Source of the DNA: Rhodoferax sp. BAB1
GTDB taxonomy: Bacteria > Pseudomonadota > Gammaproteobacteria > Burkholderiales > Burkholderiaceae_C
DNA length: 64,000 bases
NCBI RefSeq assembly: GCF_013334205.1
Contig: NZ_CP054424.1
Coordinates: 516,001-580,000 of the forward strand
Reading direction: 5' to 3'
In this document: piece after piece, positions 1 through 11,080 of the stretch
Layout: every line of letters begins with the position of its first letter
Position numbering within the stretch: the first letter of the stretch is position 1
Position numbers and translations under genes: made by a program
The notes under the pieces: generated by a model
Databases searched by the model: none
Told to the model about the DNA's origin: nothing
Seen by the model: only the letters and a program-made list of their open reading frames with translations

Positions 1-2
1 CC

Positions 3-1712
3 CCGGCCGCCGGCATCATGGGCCACAGCCTGCGTACGCTCTACAAGGAGCTGGGCGACTGGCTGCGTTCGCAGGGGATCGAGCCGGTGGTGCCGCTGCT
101 GACCTCCGCCGCGCCGGCGCCGGGCGGCACGCCGGTCGAGCACCCGGTCACCCGCACCATGCTCACGCTGGACAAGCTGCGCCGCCTGTTGACGGCAGAG
201 ATCGATCTCAGCGGTGGGGCCAACCGGAGAACGGATTTCCTGCACACGGTGCCGGCCTCCATGGTGGCGCTGGAAGACCTGCGCATGGTTGAACCCATGA
301 TCAAGCGCCTGAGCGAACGCGCCCTCACGGAGGCCAAGGCCACGGCCAAGGGGGCCGGCAAGAACATGAATCGTGAGCTGGGCCAGCAATTGGGCGAGGA
401 GGTGGTGCGTCTCATGCTGGAGAACCTGGGCAAGGACCAGCGCCTGTTGCCACCGGTGCGGGCCCAGGTCAAGGAGCTGGAGCCTCTGCTGTTGCGCCTG
501 GCCCAGGCCGATCCGCGTTTCTTCAGTGAGCGCAAGCACCCGGCGCGCCAGTTCCTGGACCGCATCACGCACCAGAGCCTGGGTTACAAGACCGAGAACG
601 ACGAGCGTTTCCAGCGCTTTCTCAAGATGGTGTCATCGTCGGTGCTCGAGCTGCTGGGCAGCGACGGTCAGCCCGAGTCCTTTGCCCGGGCGCTGACCAT
701 GCTGGACGCCCAGTGGTCGCGTGTGGACCTGGAACTGCGCGCGAAGCAGGAAGACGCCGCACGCGCGCTGATGCATGCCGAGCAGCGCAACATGCTGGCG
801 CAGCGGCTGGTGGCGGATTTCCAGGAGCGCCTGCGCGAGAAGAAGGTCCCGGATTTCGTGGTGGCCTTCCTGTGCGGCCCCTGGGCCCAGGTGGTGGCCG
901 AATCGCAGCTGCGCAACGCCGACGGCACGACCGACGCCCAGGGTTACCTGGACCTGGTGGATGACCTGATCTGGAGCGTGCAGGTCAAGCTGGCGCGGCG
1001 CAACCGGGACCGCCTGGTGCAGCTGGTGCCCAATCTGCTGGTCAAGCTGCGCCATGGCTTGCTGCTCATCGAATACCCGCCGGAGCGCATCCCGCGTTTC
1101 CTGGACCAGCTGATCGCCCTGCACGAGAAGGCCTTCGAGGCGCCCAAGATCAAGGCGCCCGCGCCGACCAAGGCGACCAGGCCGACCCAGGCGCCAGCCG
1201 ACCTGGGAGACCCCATGGACGGCCTGGAGGTGACCGAGCTCGAGGGCATGCCCGACGAACTGCCCGAGGAGTTTTCGCAGGATTCGGGCGAGGAGAGCAC
1301 CGGCTTCGGCGTCATCGAGGCGGCCGACGCCGACCAGATCTGGATGGCCGGCCACGAGGCCGACGAGGCCGGTTACCTGCCCGAGGGGGATGTCATGCCG
1401 GCCACGGCGCCCGGTGGCGCGTCCGTGTCCAGCGCCTGGAACGCGGCCGATCTGGCCATCGGCTGCTGGGTCGAGCTGCAGCTCAAGGGCGAGTGGGTTC
1501 GCGCCCAGCTGACCTGGGCCAGCCCGCACCGCACGCTCTTCATGTTCATCTCGGGCAAGGGGCTGGCGCACTCCATGTCGCGCCGCACCATGGAGCAGCT
1601 GCGCACGCGCGGCATCATGCGCATCGTGTCCGAGCGCCACATGGTGGACAACGCGCTGGACGCCGTGGCCCAGGCGGCCCTGCTGAACGCCCGCAACCCG
1701 CCCAAATCCTGA
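3..1712 (+). CDS. DUF1631 family protein, 5'-truncated by the window
   Basis: The frame is open from the first bases of the window; the first ATG is at 18, but family members are usually 700 residues or more and this piece gives only about 564, so the true start probably lies upstream. It aligns by eye along its length with the full-size paralogue at 3479-5647. Shared blocks include RLLPPVR, the FFSERKHPAR/FFSDKQHPAR segment, a CGPWAQV block, and a C-terminal domain with HSMSRR before the end. The middle is helical and Gln/Glu/Arg-rich, and an acidic linker runs at about residues 395-450. No signal peptide or membrane segment is seen, so it is probably cytoplasmic. The function of DUF1631 is not established; none is assigned here. 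Confidence 0.85.
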   Translation, partial: PAAGIMGHSLRTLYKELGDWLRSQGIEPVVPLLTSAAPAPGGTPVEHPVTRTMLTLDKLRRLLTAEIDLSGGANRRTDFLHTVPASMVALEDLRMVEPMIKRLSERALTEAKATAKGAGKNMNRELGQQLGEEVVRLMLENLGKDQRLLPPVRAQVKELEPLLLRLAQADPRFFSERKHPARQFLDRITHQSLGYKTENDERFQRFLKMVSSSVLELLGSDGQPESFARALTMLDAQWSRVDLELRAKQEDAARALMHAEQRNMLAQRLVADFQERLREKKVPDFVVAFLCGPWAQVVAESQLRNADGTTDAQGYLDLVDDLIWSVQVKLARRNRDRLVQLVPNLLVKLRHGLLLIEYPPERIPRFLDQLIALHEKAFEAPKIKAPAPTKATRPTQAPADLGDPMDGLEVTELEGMPDELPEEFSQDSGEESTGFGVIEAADADQIWMAGHEADEAGYLPEGDVMPATAPGGASVSSAWNAADLAIGCWVELQLKGEWVRAQLTWASPHRTLFMFISGKGLAHSMSRRTMEQLRTRGIMRIVSERHMVDNALDAVAQAALLNARNPPKS

Positions 1713-1778
1713 ACGGAGCGGCCCGGGGCCTGTCGGGCGGGGATAATGCGGGTTTTACCCCCGCAGAATTCACCGCTC

Positions 1779-3440
<1,662 letters not shown>

Positions 3441-3478
3441 GCTAGCCGCCTCCATCGTCCCTCCAGCAGGAACAGACC

Positions 3479-5647
3479 ATGAGCCCACGTCCACCAGCGG
3501 TTGCCCGCAGTACCCAGCTCGATGGCCTGATCTGGGAGGCTTCGCGCCGCGGGCTGGACGTCATGGACAGCCTGCTGCGTCAGACGCGAGAGACCTTGCA
3601 GCGTCAGATCGACCAGACACGTGACCTGCTGGCACGTGATGCGCGCGCCCGGGTGGTCTCCGCCCTGGCGCAGTCTGCGCCGGAAATGCGTGCGCGCTTC
3701 CCCGAGGCCCTGCAGCGCTCCTTCGAGCGCGAACTGGGGGACGGCCCGGTGACGACCACCCTGGACGCCGGACCGTCCAGCATCAAGTTTGAGCAACTCG
3801 AACTGATGGACGAGCAGGAAGTGCAGACGCGCATCAGCGCCGTGCGCGGCCTGCAGCAGGCGCTGATGGATGCCGAGAACGAACTGACCGAACTCAACAC
3901 CCTGGTCAGCGCCATCCTGGGCTTCGACCAGGTGCGTCCGGAGCGCAATCCCTTCCGGCCCGAGGTCTACGTTGAAGCCCTGCAGGGCCTGATCAGCGAG
4001 ATGCAGGGCGACAGCGCGGTGCAGACCCAGTGCCGCCAGGTCATGGTGCCCCTGCTGGGCAAGAGCCTGCGTCCGGTCTACCAGGAATTGCTGGCCTATC
4101 TGAAGGTGCAGAAAGTCCAGCCGGTGGGTTATGTCATCCAGCGCACGGCGTCCTCCGGCGCGGCGGGCGCCAGGCCTGTGCCGAACCAGGTGTCGCCGGC
4201 CCGGGAGACCATGGCGGGCCGGCCGGCACCGGGGCCGTCGCTGGGGCAGCCGCAGGGTCTGCAGGGTGGTCTTGCACAACAGGCGGTTGCCGGCCAGTTG
4301 ACCGTGCAGCAACTGCATGGGCTCGTCTCGGGCGCCACGCCGGACGCCGACCAGCTGGTGCAGGAAGTGGTCCAGCTCATCCTGGCCGGCATCACCGGCG
4401 ACGAGCGCATCCTGCCGCCGGTGCGTGAGCTCATCGCCGGGCTCAAGCCGGCCCTGCTGCAACTGGCCCGCAACGACCTGCACTTCTTCAGCGACAAGCA
4501 GCACCCGGCGCGCCTGCTGCTGGAGGAGCTGGCGCAACACAGCTTCGCTTACGAAAGCGTCGCGGCTGAAGGTTTCGACGAATTCCTGGCCGACATGCGC
4601 GAGACGCTGGTGCGCCTGGACCCGGCCGCCGGTGCGTCCGAGACCTTCGAGCGCGTGCTGGTGCGCCTGCGCCATATCTGGTCGCAGGCCGAGCAACGCC
4701 GCCAGGTGCAGCAGCAGGCCGCCGTGCAGGCCCTGCAGCAGGCCGAAAAGCGCAACCAGCTGGCCAACCAGATTGCGCAGCACATCCGCAAGCAGCCCGG
4801 TACCGTGCTGGTGCCCGACCTGGTGGTGGATTTCGCCTGCGGCCCCTGGGCCCAGGTCATGGCGCAGGCCCAGATCGAGGGCAAGGTCGACCAGCCCGGC
4901 GAGCCCGACCACGTGGCCCTGCTCGAAGACCTGTTCTGGAGCGTGCGCCCCGACCAGACCCGACAGCAACCCGCACAACTTGCCAAACTCATCCCGCAGC
5001 TGGTGCAGGGACTGCGTCGGGGCCTGGAGCGCATCCATTACCCGTCCGAGCAGTTGCAGCATTTCCTCGACCAGTTGTTCGCCCTGCACCAGGGCGGGCT
5101 CGATGGTGTGTCCGCTGCACGCAGCCAGAAACTGGTACCCCAGCAGCCGGTGGCCCGGACCTGGCTGGCGCCCGAGGAAGCACGGGATTCCGGCTTCATG
5201 GACGACCTGGGGGGCAGTGAAACACCCGACTTTGCGTCCACGGTGCCGGCAGACTTCCCCGGCGAATTCCCGGCGACCGAGCCCATGGGGCTGGTGGAGC
5301 GGGAGATCGATACCGGGCAGGCACCGCTGGAGAGCGCGGCAGCGTCGCCACTGCTCTCGCTCGACCATTTGCAGCAGGGCGGCTGGATCGAGTTGCTGGT
5401 GGGCGGGCACTGGACGCGCCTGCAACTGGCCTGGGTCAACGAGTCGGCCACGCTGTGCCTGTTCTCCAGTGCCAGCGGCTCCAACCACTCGATGACACGG
5501 CGCATGTTCGACCGCCTGGTGGCGCAGGCGCAGTTGCGCCTGGTGGCACAGGGGCCGGTGGTCGAGCGCGCCTTTGATGCTGTGGCCGAGCTGGCCATGC
5601 GCAACAGCGTCTACATGGACATTCAGGCCGACCCACCACCGGCCTGA
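3479..5647 (+). CDS. DUF1631 family protein (full length)
   Basis: This 722-residue protein is the complete paralogue of the gene at the left window edge. It has a helical N-terminal third (residues 1-220), a Pro/Gly/Ala-rich linker at about 225-275, and a conserved second half with ILPPVRELI, FFSDKQHPAR, a Gln-rich coiled segment near residues 400-430, CGPWAQVM, and a C-terminal domain with GGWIELLVGGHW and NHSMTRR. No signal peptide or transmembrane helix is seen. It starts 38 nt after ettA, so co-transcription is plausible. The function is unknown; duplicate copies on both sides of ettA suggest an old tandem duplication around it. Confidence 0.88.
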   Translation: MSPRPPAVARSTQLDGLIWEASRRGLDVMDSLLRQTRETLQRQIDQTRDLLARDARARVVSALAQSAPEMRARFPEALQRSFERELGDGPVTTTLDAGPSSIKFEQLELMDEQEVQTRISAVRGLQQALMDAENELTELNTLVSAILGFDQVRPERNPFRPEVYVEALQGLISEMQGDSAVQTQCRQVMVPLLGKSLRPVYQELLAYLKVQKVQPVGYVIQRTASSGAAGARPVPNQVSPARETMAGRPAPGPSLGQPQGLQGGLAQQAVAGQLTVQQLHGLVSGATPDADQLVQEVVQLILAGITGDERILPPVRELIAGLKPALLQLARNDLHFFSDKQHPARLLLEELAQHSFAYESVAAEGFDEFLADMRETLVRLDPAAGASETFERVLVRLRHIWSQAEQRRQVQQQAAVQALQQAEKRNQLANQIAQHIRKQPGTVLVPDLVVDFACGPWAQVMAQAQIEGKVDQPGEPDHVALLEDLFWSVRPDQTRQQPAQLAKLIPQLVQGLRRGLERIHYPSEQLQHFLDQLFALHQGGLDGVSAARSQKLVPQQPVARTWLAPEEARDSGFMDDLGGSETPDFASTVPADFPGEFPATEPMGLVEREIDTGQAPLESAAASPLLSLDHLQQGGWIELLVGGHWTRLQLAWVNESATLCLFSSASGSNHSMTRRMFDRLVAQAQLRLVAQGPVVERAFDAVAELAMRNSVYMDIQADPPPA

Positions 5648-5656
5648 GGTCCCGCC

Positions 5657-6973
5657 TCAGCCGCGTTGCAGGCGGCTGCGCACCATCTCGATGTAGTTGC
5701 GCAGGGCGTAGAGCTCGTCGGTATACGACAGCGGTACCTTCACCCGGGTTGCGCGCACTTCCAGCTGGTTCAGCGCCTGCAGCAGTTCCTCGCGTGTGCC
5801 GTTGCCGGACTGCATGCGTTCCTCGATCTGGCGCAGCTGTCCGTACCAGCGGAACACACGCGAGCGGATGCGGAACTCGTAGAGTGGCGGCACGATGCGG
5901 CTCAGCGGCAGCAGGATGGCGATGATGATGCCCAGCGCCAGCCACATGCGTTCCAGCAGATTGGCCAGCGTGAAGGACAGGTAGCGCTGCAGCAGCGGCA
6001 CGCCGTTCTTGAGCGCGCGCTCGGCTTCCTGGGCCAGCGGGAACTCGGTCTGCCCGGCGTTCGGGAATTCACGTGCACGGTTGAACCAGCCGGCCGGTCC
6101 GTGCAGCTTGAGCGCGGCCTGCGAGAAGAGCTGCAACAGCGCCGGGTGCACGTCGGGTGTGGCCAGCAGCGTGGTGGTGGTGGCGATCAGTCGTACATCC
6201 TGCGCCGGGATGTCCCGCGCCAGGTCCACCACACCGCGCGGCAGCGTGACCGGTGTGAGAAAGGCGAAGCGGCGTGCATAGGCCTCACTCTGGCTGAAAT
6301 CCATCAGGCGCACGTCCGGCGTCTGCAGCAGCATCTGCACCATCAGCGATTCCGGCGCGGAGGCCAGCACCAGCGCGTCGATCTCGCCAGCCAGCAGCGC
6401 CATCACTGCCGGGGTCTGGTCCAGGCGCGAGAGCTGCATGCTATTGGGGGCGATGCGGTTGGCCTCGAACAGCCGTTCCATCAGGCGCGGCACGCCGCTG
6501 CCCTCGGCGCCCACGTTCAGGCGCAGGCCCTTGAGTTCACCCAGCGCGGCTAGCGTGCCCTGGCGCTTCACCTTGCGCGCGGCGTCGGCGCGGTAGAACA
6601 GCCAGACCGGCTCCACAAAGAGGCTGCCCAGCGATTCGAGCTCGTCGTCTTCCGTCGGCGTGGCCGTGCCGCCCTGCACGAAGCCGATGTCCACTTCGCC
6701 CGCACGCAGCAGGGCCAGGTTGTCCGCTGCGCCCTGGCTGGGCCGCAGCGTCACCTGGATGCCGTAGCCCGCCAGGGACTGGGCATAACGCTTGCCCAGT
6801 TCGTCATAGGCACTTTGGGCCGGCCCGGTGGCCAGCGTGATGCGCTTTGGCGGCATCGGGTCCAGCCACCAGTAGGCCAGCGTCAGCAGCAGCAGGGCCA
6901 GCAGCACAAAGGGCGCGGCCGAGGCCCAGAGGTCGCGCAGCGAGAGCAGGGTGTGGCGCAGGACAGCCGGCAT
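5657..6973 (-). CDS. TAXI family TRAP transporter substrate-binding protein, membrane-anchored
   Basis: This 438-residue protein has a hydrophobic N-terminal anchor (about residues 12-35), then a periplasmic binding fold that opens with ITLATGPAQSAYDELGKRYAQ, typical of TAXI binding subunits. GEVDIGFVQGG and AGEIDALV follow, and there is a second hydrophobic segment near residue 365 before a short helical tail. TAXI proteins normally deliver substrates to a fused TRAP membrane subunit, but none is adjacent, so the substrate is unknown. The start at 6973 (MPAVLRH) was chosen over a longer frame from 7033, which would run into the upstream peptidase gene. It lies 13 nt downstream of that peptidase gene and is probably co-transcribed. 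Confidence 0.85.
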   Translation of the reverse strand: MPAVLRHTLLSLRDLWASAAPFVLLALLLLTLAYWWLDPMPPKRITLATGPAQSAYDELGKRYAQSLAGYGIQVTLRPSQGAADNLALLRAGEVDIGFVQGGTATPTEDDELESLGSLFVEPVWLFYRADAARKVKRQGTLAALGELKGLRLNVGAEGSGVPRLMERLFEANRIAPNSMQLSRLDQTPAVMALLAGEIDALVLASAPESLMVQMLLQTPDVRLMDFSQSEAYARRFAFLTPVTLPRGVVDLARDIPAQDVRLIATTTTLLATPDVHPALLQLFSQAALKLHGPAGWFNRAREFPNAGQTEFPLAQEAERALKNGVPLLQRYLSFTLANLLERMWLALGIIIAILLPLSRIVPPLYEFRIRSRVFRWYGQLRQIEERMQSGNGTREELLQALNQLEVRATRVKVPLSYTDELYALRNYIEMVRSRLQRG

Positions 6974-6986
6974 GCGTATGTATGCT

Positions 6987-7991
6987 TCAGCTCGATGCAA
7001 GTTCGGCCGCGCTGGGCCAGTGCTGCTCGCCAACCGTCAGGCCCTGCGCCGCCTGCACTGCATTGACCACGGCGCGTGCGGTGGCCTCGGCTGCCAGCGT
7101 GGCCAGCAGCAGCATGTCTGCCTCCTTGCCGCTGGTCCCGGTGCCCAGCGCGAACAGCGTGTCGCCGTCGAGCATCGTGTGCACGGGGTTGATGCTGCGG
7201 GCCAGCCCGTCGTGAGCCACCTGGGCCAGGCGCTGGGCCTGGGCCTTGGTCAATACCGCGTCGGTGGCGATCACGCCGATGGTGGTGTTGTTGCCGGCCA
7301 GCAGGTGCTGCGGCATGTGGCCGGCCAGCAGGGCATCGCGTGTGTTCTGCAGCGTCTTGCCGTCGCGTGTGCGGGCACCGGCGATCACGCGGCCTGTCGC
7401 CGGTTCCAGCACGTCGCCCACGGCATTGCAGACCACCAGCGCACCCACGGTGACACCGCCGGCGCTGACCGAGGCCGTGCCCACGCCGCCCTTCATCGCG
7501 CGAGCCATGCCCAGCAGCTTGCCCACCAGCGCACCGCTGCCCGCACCCACATTGCCCTGGGCTGGCGCGCTGCGGCTTGCAGCCCCGCAGGCGTGGTAGC
7601 CGGACTGCGCATCAGGGCGGATACGGCCGTCGCCCACGCCCAGGTCGAAGACCACGGCCGCCGGCACGATGGGCACCAGGCCGTGGCCGGTGTCCAGGCC
7701 GATGTCGTTTTCTTCCAGCCAGCGCATCACGCCGCCGGCTGCGTCCAGGCCCCAGGCGCTGCCGCCCGCCAGCAGCACGGCGTGCACATGGGGCACCAGG
7801 TTGCCGGGGTGCAGCAGATCGGTTTCGCGTGTGCCGGGCGCGGCACCGCGCACGTCCACGCCGCCCACGGCGCCATGGCGTGCCAGCACCACGCTGCAGC
7901 CGGTGGGCCGGCGCGTGTCGCTGTGGTGTCCGACCTCGATGCCGGCCACGTCGGTGATGGCGCCCGGGTAGGGCAGGTGCGTGGGATTCAT
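6987..7991 (-). CDS. P1 family peptidase (DmpA/BapA-like, S58)
   Basis: This 334-residue protein belongs to the autoprocessing N-terminal-nucleophile P1 family, which includes L-aminopeptidase D-Ala-esterase and beta-peptidyl aminopeptidases. Visible family features are the N-terminal ITDVAGIEVGH, the VLLAGGSAWGLDAAGGV block, GNVGAGSGALVGK, and GNNTTIGVIATDA near residue 245. The last matches the region where the family self-cleaves and exposes the nucleophile, here probably Thr instead of the Ser of DmpA. No signal peptide is seen. The substrate cannot be told from sequence. It sits between the rlpA-like and TAXI genes on the same strand. Confidence 0.88.
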   Translation of the reverse strand: MNPTHLPYPGAITDVAGIEVGHHSDTRRPTGCSVVLARHGAVGGVDVRGAAPGTRETDLLHPGNLVPHVHAVLLAGGSAWGLDAAGGVMRWLEENDIGLDTGHGLVPIVPAAVVFDLGVGDGRIRPDAQSGYHACGAASRSAPAQGNVGAGSGALVGKLLGMARAMKGGVGTASVSAGGVTVGALVVCNAVGDVLEPATGRVIAGARTRDGKTLQNTRDALLAGHMPQHLLAGNNTTIGVIATDAVLTKAQAQRLAQVAHDGLARSINPVHTMLDGDTLFALGTGTSGKEADMLLLATLAAEATARAVVNAVQAAQGLTVGEQHWPSAAELASS

Positions 7992-8023
7992 GCGCCGATT
8001 ATGCGCAGCACAGGCGCGTGGGC

Positions 8024-8452
8024 CTAATCGATGACCTGGATGCGCACCGGCACCACGCCGGCATTCAGGCTGGCGATGGACTTGAAGGCCGAACTGGAGA
8101 GGTCGATCACGCGCCCCTTCACAAAAGGCCCACGGTCGTTCACGCGCACCTGCACGCTTTTGCCGGTCTGCGTGTTGGTGACCTTGAGCCGCGTGCCGAA
8201 AGGCAGGGTGCGGTGTGCCGCCGTCAGCTTGGCCTGGTCGAAACGCTCGCCGTTGGCCGTCTTGCGGCCGTGGAACTCATTACCGTAATAAGAGGCCTGG
8301 CCCGATTCGCTGTGGCCGCTGGCCACGCTGCCGCCGGATTTGGGGGTGCTGCTGCAGCCCGCGAGGACCAGCAGGGCCAGCGCGCACAGCCCCCCGGCCA
8401 GCCAGCGGGCCGGATGGTCACGGAGTTCCTGGTGCAGGGTGGTAGCGGTCAT
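8024..8452 (-). CDS. rlpA: RlpA-like septal/rare lipoprotein (putative lytic transglycosylase)
   Basis: This short 142-residue lipoprotein has a basic N-terminus, a hydrophobic stretch and the lipobox LVLAGC at about residues 29-34. A double-psi beta-barrel domain follows, with [30 protein letters not shown] and VRVNDRGPF, typical of RlpA. Family members cleave peptidoglycan strands lacking stem peptides, mainly at the septum. There is no C-terminal SPOR domain, so this is the short form. The start at 8452 was chosen because it gives a proper lipoprotein signal; the upstream extension is not protein-like. The downstream peptidase gene starts 32 nt away. Confidence 0.88.
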   Translation of the reverse strand: MTATTLHQELRDHPARWLAGGLCALALLVLAGCSSTPKSGGSVASGHSESGQASYYGNEFHGRKTANGERFDQAKLTAAHRTLPFGTRLKVTNTQTGKSVQVRVNDRGPFVKGRVIDLSSSAFKSIASLNAGVVPVRIQVID

Positions 8453-8600
8453 GCGCTCCACTATAGCGACTGGCCTGGCCCGGAGGATGCGCGCGGGGCC
8501 TGCTTGTTGCAAGCGTGCTGCAGTGGGTCGATGGAAGGTCGTCCGCCCCGACGGGTGGTGGCGATGCTGGAAGGGCTGACAGAAGTGGTGAATGTCAGTA

Positions 8601-8620
8601 AACTGTACAAATATACAGTT
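8601..8620. promoter_or_regulatory. Predicted LexA (SOS) box
   Basis: The core at 8603-8618 is CTGTACAAATATACAG, which fits CTG-N10-CAG, and the dyad extends to AACTGTA/TACAGTT, giving a perfect 7-bp inverted repeat. It lies 38 bp before the ATG of the radical SAM gene at 8659 and about 150 bp from the divergent rlpA start. Control of the radical SAM gene by LexA is an inference from this placement. Confidence 0.7.
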
Positions 8621-8658
8621 ATCAATGTGATGCTGCGGCATCAGAACAGGCCGGTGCC

Positions 8659-9747
8659 ATGAGCGAATTCAAGATCCCCCTGCAGGCCCTCAAGGGCCGG
8701 GGCGCCGCCACGCGTAATGCCCACCGTTTCGAGCAGGATCTGCGCGCGGCCTTCGACGACGGCTGGTCAACCTGGGACGAGGCCTTGTCGGAGGCGGCGT
8801 CGAAGCCGCGTACCGAGCTTCGCTGGGAGGACGCGCGCAGCGCACTGGTCAGCAACGATTCGCCGGACATCGCCTTCGACCAGTCCATCAACCCCTACCG
8901 CGGTTGCGAGCACGGCTGCAGTTACTGCTATGCCCGGCCCACGCACAGCTACCTGGGCCTGTCACCGGGGCTGGATTTCGAGCGGGTGATCATCGCCAAG
9001 CGCGGGCTTGCGGCATTGCTGCGGCGCGAACTCTCGGCACGGTCCTACCAGCCCAGCATGATCGTCATCGGCTCGGTCACCGACTGCTACCAGCCGGTGG
9101 AGCGCGAGCTGGGTATCACGCGTTCCTTGATCGAGGTGCTGCGTGACGCGCGCCATCCCTTCTCGCTGGTCACCAAATCCAGTGGCGTGGAGCGCGACCT
9201 GGACCTGATCGCCCCCATGGCGCAAGACCGTCTGGCCGCGGTCTACGTCACCATCACCACGCTGGACGGCGAGCTTGCGCGCCGGCTGGAGCCGCGCGCC
9301 GCCTCGCCGCAGCGCCGCCTGCGCACCATCCGCGCCCTGGCCGAAGCGGGCGTGCCGGTCGGCGTGAGCGTGGCGCCGCAGATCCCCTTCATCAACGACG
9401 ACATGGAGCAGGTGCTGGCAGCGGCGGCCGAGGCGGGTGCAACGAATGCGTTCTACACCGTGCTGCGCCTGCCCTGGGAGTTGAACGAGGTGTTCCAGCA
9501 GTGGTTGCAGCTGCACTACCCGCAGCGGGCCGCGCGTGTGATGGCGCGCATCCGCGACATGCGCGGCGGCCAGGACTACGACAGCGACTACGCCACACGC
9601 ATGAAGGGCAGCGGCCTGTGGGCCGAGCTGATCCGTCAGCGTTTCCACAAGGCCTGTATGCGCCACGGCCTGAACCGCGAACGCATCGTGCTGGACCTCT
9701 CGCAGTTCCGGCCCGGCCTGGCCGCGGGCCAGGCTTGCCTGTTCTAG
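8659..9747 (+). CDS. PA0069 family radical SAM protein (SplB-like)
   Basis: This 362-residue protein has the radical SAM cluster motif in [17 protein letters not shown] (CxxxCxxC) near residues 80-92, followed by [13 protein letters not shown]. It belongs to the PA0069/Rv2578c-type group related to spore photoproduct lyase in its core. The chemical role of this group is not settled; a DNA-damage role is suggested here by the LexA box just upstream. It overlaps the convergent cusF-like gene by the four bases CTAG, each strand supplying a TAG stop. Confidence 0.9.
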   Translation: MSEFKIPLQALKGRGAATRNAHRFEQDLRAAFDDGWSTWDEALSEAASKPRTELRWEDARSALVSNDSPDIAFDQSINPYRGCEHGCSYCYARPTHSYLGLSPGLDFERVIIAKRGLAALLRRELSARSYQPSMIVIGSVTDCYQPVERELGITRSLIEVLRDARHPFSLVTKSSGVERDLDLIAPMAQDRLAAVYVTITTLDGELARRLEPRAASPQRRLRTIRALAEAGVPVGVSVAPQIPFINDDMEQVLAAAAEAGATNAFYTVLRLPWELNEVFQQWLQLHYPQRAARVMARIRDMRGGQDYDSDYATRMKGSGLWAELIRQRFHKACMRHGLNRERIVLDLSQFRPGLAAGQACLF

Positions 9748-10082
9748 GGCCGGACGGGCTCGATCGTGAGCACTGTGTAGGCGCCCCGGATCTGCTCGGC
9801 CGTGAAGCGCACCTGGTCACCAGCCTTGACCTGGTCCAGCAGCGCGGCATCCTGCACCTGGAACACCATGGTCATGCCGTCCATGTCCAGGTTCTCGATG
9901 CGCTCGTGCCGTAGCGTGATCTTCTTCGCCGACTTGTCGACCTTGCGCACCTCGGCGCGGGTCGGCGTGGGCGCCTTGGCCTGGGCGACCAGCACGCCGG
10001 GCTCATGGCCACCGTGGCCCTGGGCCAGCGCCGGGCCGGCCAGGGCCAGCAGGAAGCAGAGGAGGGTGGTGTTTGTCTTCAT
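9744..10082 (-). CDS. CusF-like periplasmic copper-binding protein (cluster 1)
   Basis: This 112-residue protein has a signal peptide ending near LAGPALAQG and a His/Gly-rich mature N-terminus (GHGGHE). A small OB-fold domain follows, with EVRKVDKSAKKITLRHE and the Met-rich metal motif LDMDGMTMVF. E. coli CusF binds Cu(I)/Ag(I) through one His and two Met near a Trp; the two Met are visible here, but the Trp is not at the equivalent place, as in many relatives. It is the last gene of copper cluster 1, 29 nt after the DUF411 gene. The paralogue is at 59110-59454. The start at 10082 gives the signal peptide. Confidence 0.88.
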   Translation of the reverse strand: MKTNTTLLCFLLALAGPALAQGHGGHEPGVLVAQAKAPTPTRAEVRKVDKSAKKITLRHERIENLDMDGMTMVFQVQDAALLDQVKAGDQVRFTAEQIRGAYTVLTIEPVRP

Positions 10083-10111
10083 GGTGTTTTGCGTCCGGGG
10101 TGGAAGAGCTG

Positions 10112-10582
10112 TCATCGATAGGTCTGGAAGACGGTGGCCGTGCCGCCGCGCTGCACCAGCAGCACGTCGTAGGGATCTTTCAGGCCATCGTATTCCGGGC
10201 CGTCCATGCCGGGTGAGCCCACGGGCATGCCGGGCACGGCCAGGCCCAGGGCGCGGGGTTTGTCTTTGAGCAGGCGATGGATCTCGCGCGCCGGCACATG
10301 GCCTTCGATCACGTAGCCGTTCACCAGCGCGGTGTGGCAGGAACCAAATTTGTCTTCCAGGCCGATGCGGCGGCGGTAGTCGTTCTTGACGGCGTTGCTG
10401 ACATCGTGTGCCTTGACCTCGAAGCCCTGGGCCTGCAGGTGCTTGATCCAGTCCTTGCAGCAGCCGCAGGTAGGGGTCTTCCAGACTTCGATCAGGGGGC
10501 GGGTCGGTGTGGCTGCGGCCAGGCCGGCCAGCGTGCCAGCGGCCAGGGCAATGTAGGTCTGCAAAAGTTTGCGTCGGTTCAT
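10112..10582 (-). CDS. DUF411 domain metal-binding protein
   Basis: This 156-residue exported protein has an N-terminal signal (MNRRKLLQTYIALAAG, with an RR pair that may allow Tat export). The DUF411 domain shows WKTPTCGCCKDW near residue 35, FGSCHTALVNGYVIEGHVP, and a Gly/Met/Pro loop LAVPGMPVGSPGMDG. Family members occur in copper-resistance loci and carry Cys-rich and Met-rich candidate metal ligands; a chaperone or sequestering role in the periplasm is inferred. It lies between the cupredoxin gene (11 nt gap) and the cusF-like gene. Copper cluster 2 has no DUF411 copy in this window. Confidence 0.87.
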   Translation of the reverse strand: MNRRKLLQTYIALAAGTLAGLAAATPTRPLIEVWKTPTCGCCKDWIKHLQAQGFEVKAHDVSNAVKNDYRRRIGLEDKFGSCHTALVNGYVIEGHVPAREIHRLLKDKPRALGLAVPGMPVGSPGMDGPEYDGLKDPYDVLLVQRGGTATVFQTYR

Positions 10583-10593
10583 GGTTCTCTCCT

Positions 10594-11073
10594 CTATTTG
10601 GCGCGGACGGTGATGGTGCCCTTCATGCCGGCCTGGAAGTGGCCGGCAATCAGGCAGGCGAATTCGAATTCTCCGGCGCGGTTGAAGGTCCAGATGATCT
10701 CGCCGGTCTTGCCGGGGTCGACGTGGGTCATGTAGGGCTCATCGTGCTCCATGTTCGGGTGCTTGAGCATCTGTTCGGCATGGGCGGCGAGCTCCCTGGG
10801 CGTGCCGATGACCAGCTCGTGCAGCAGCTTGCCCGTGTTGCGCACGCGCAGGCGCACGGTCTCGCCCTGCTTGACCTCGATGCGATCGGGGGTGAAGCGC
10901 ATGTTGTCCGTCATGGTCAGCGTGATGGTGCGCTGGACGCTCCTGGCCGTACCGGCGATGCCCCAGTCCTTCTGTTCCATGACCACGGCGCTGGTATGGG
11001 ACTTCGGACCATGGGCCTGGGCGGAGCCGGCGGCCAGCAGGGCCGCGCTGATGATGAATGCAAGTGTCTTCAT
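10594..11073 (-). CDS. CopI-like cupredoxin (cluster 1)
   Basis: This 159-residue periplasmic protein has a signal peptide ending at AGSAQAHG. The plastocyanin-like fold shows FTPDRIEVKQGETVRLRV, LLHELVIGTP (first His ligand) and the C-terminal copper loop FACLIAGHFQAGMKG, which supplies Cys, His and Met for a type 1 site. An insertion rich in His/Met (QMLKHPNMEHDEP) is shared with the paralogue at 58517-59011. CopI of Rubrivivax gelatinosus, a similar cupredoxin, is known to give copper tolerance. The start at 11073 gives the signal; the gene begins 7 nt after the oxidase gene. Confidence 0.88.
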   Translation of the reverse strand: MKTLAFIISAALLAAGSAQAHGPKSHTSAVVMEQKDWGIAGTARSVQRTITLTMTDNMRFTPDRIEVKQGETVRLRVRNTGKLLHELVIGTPRELAAHAEQMLKHPNMEHDEPYMTHVDPGKTGEIIWTFNRAGEFEFACLIAGHFQAGMKGTITVRAK

Positions 11074-11080
11074 GGTGTCC

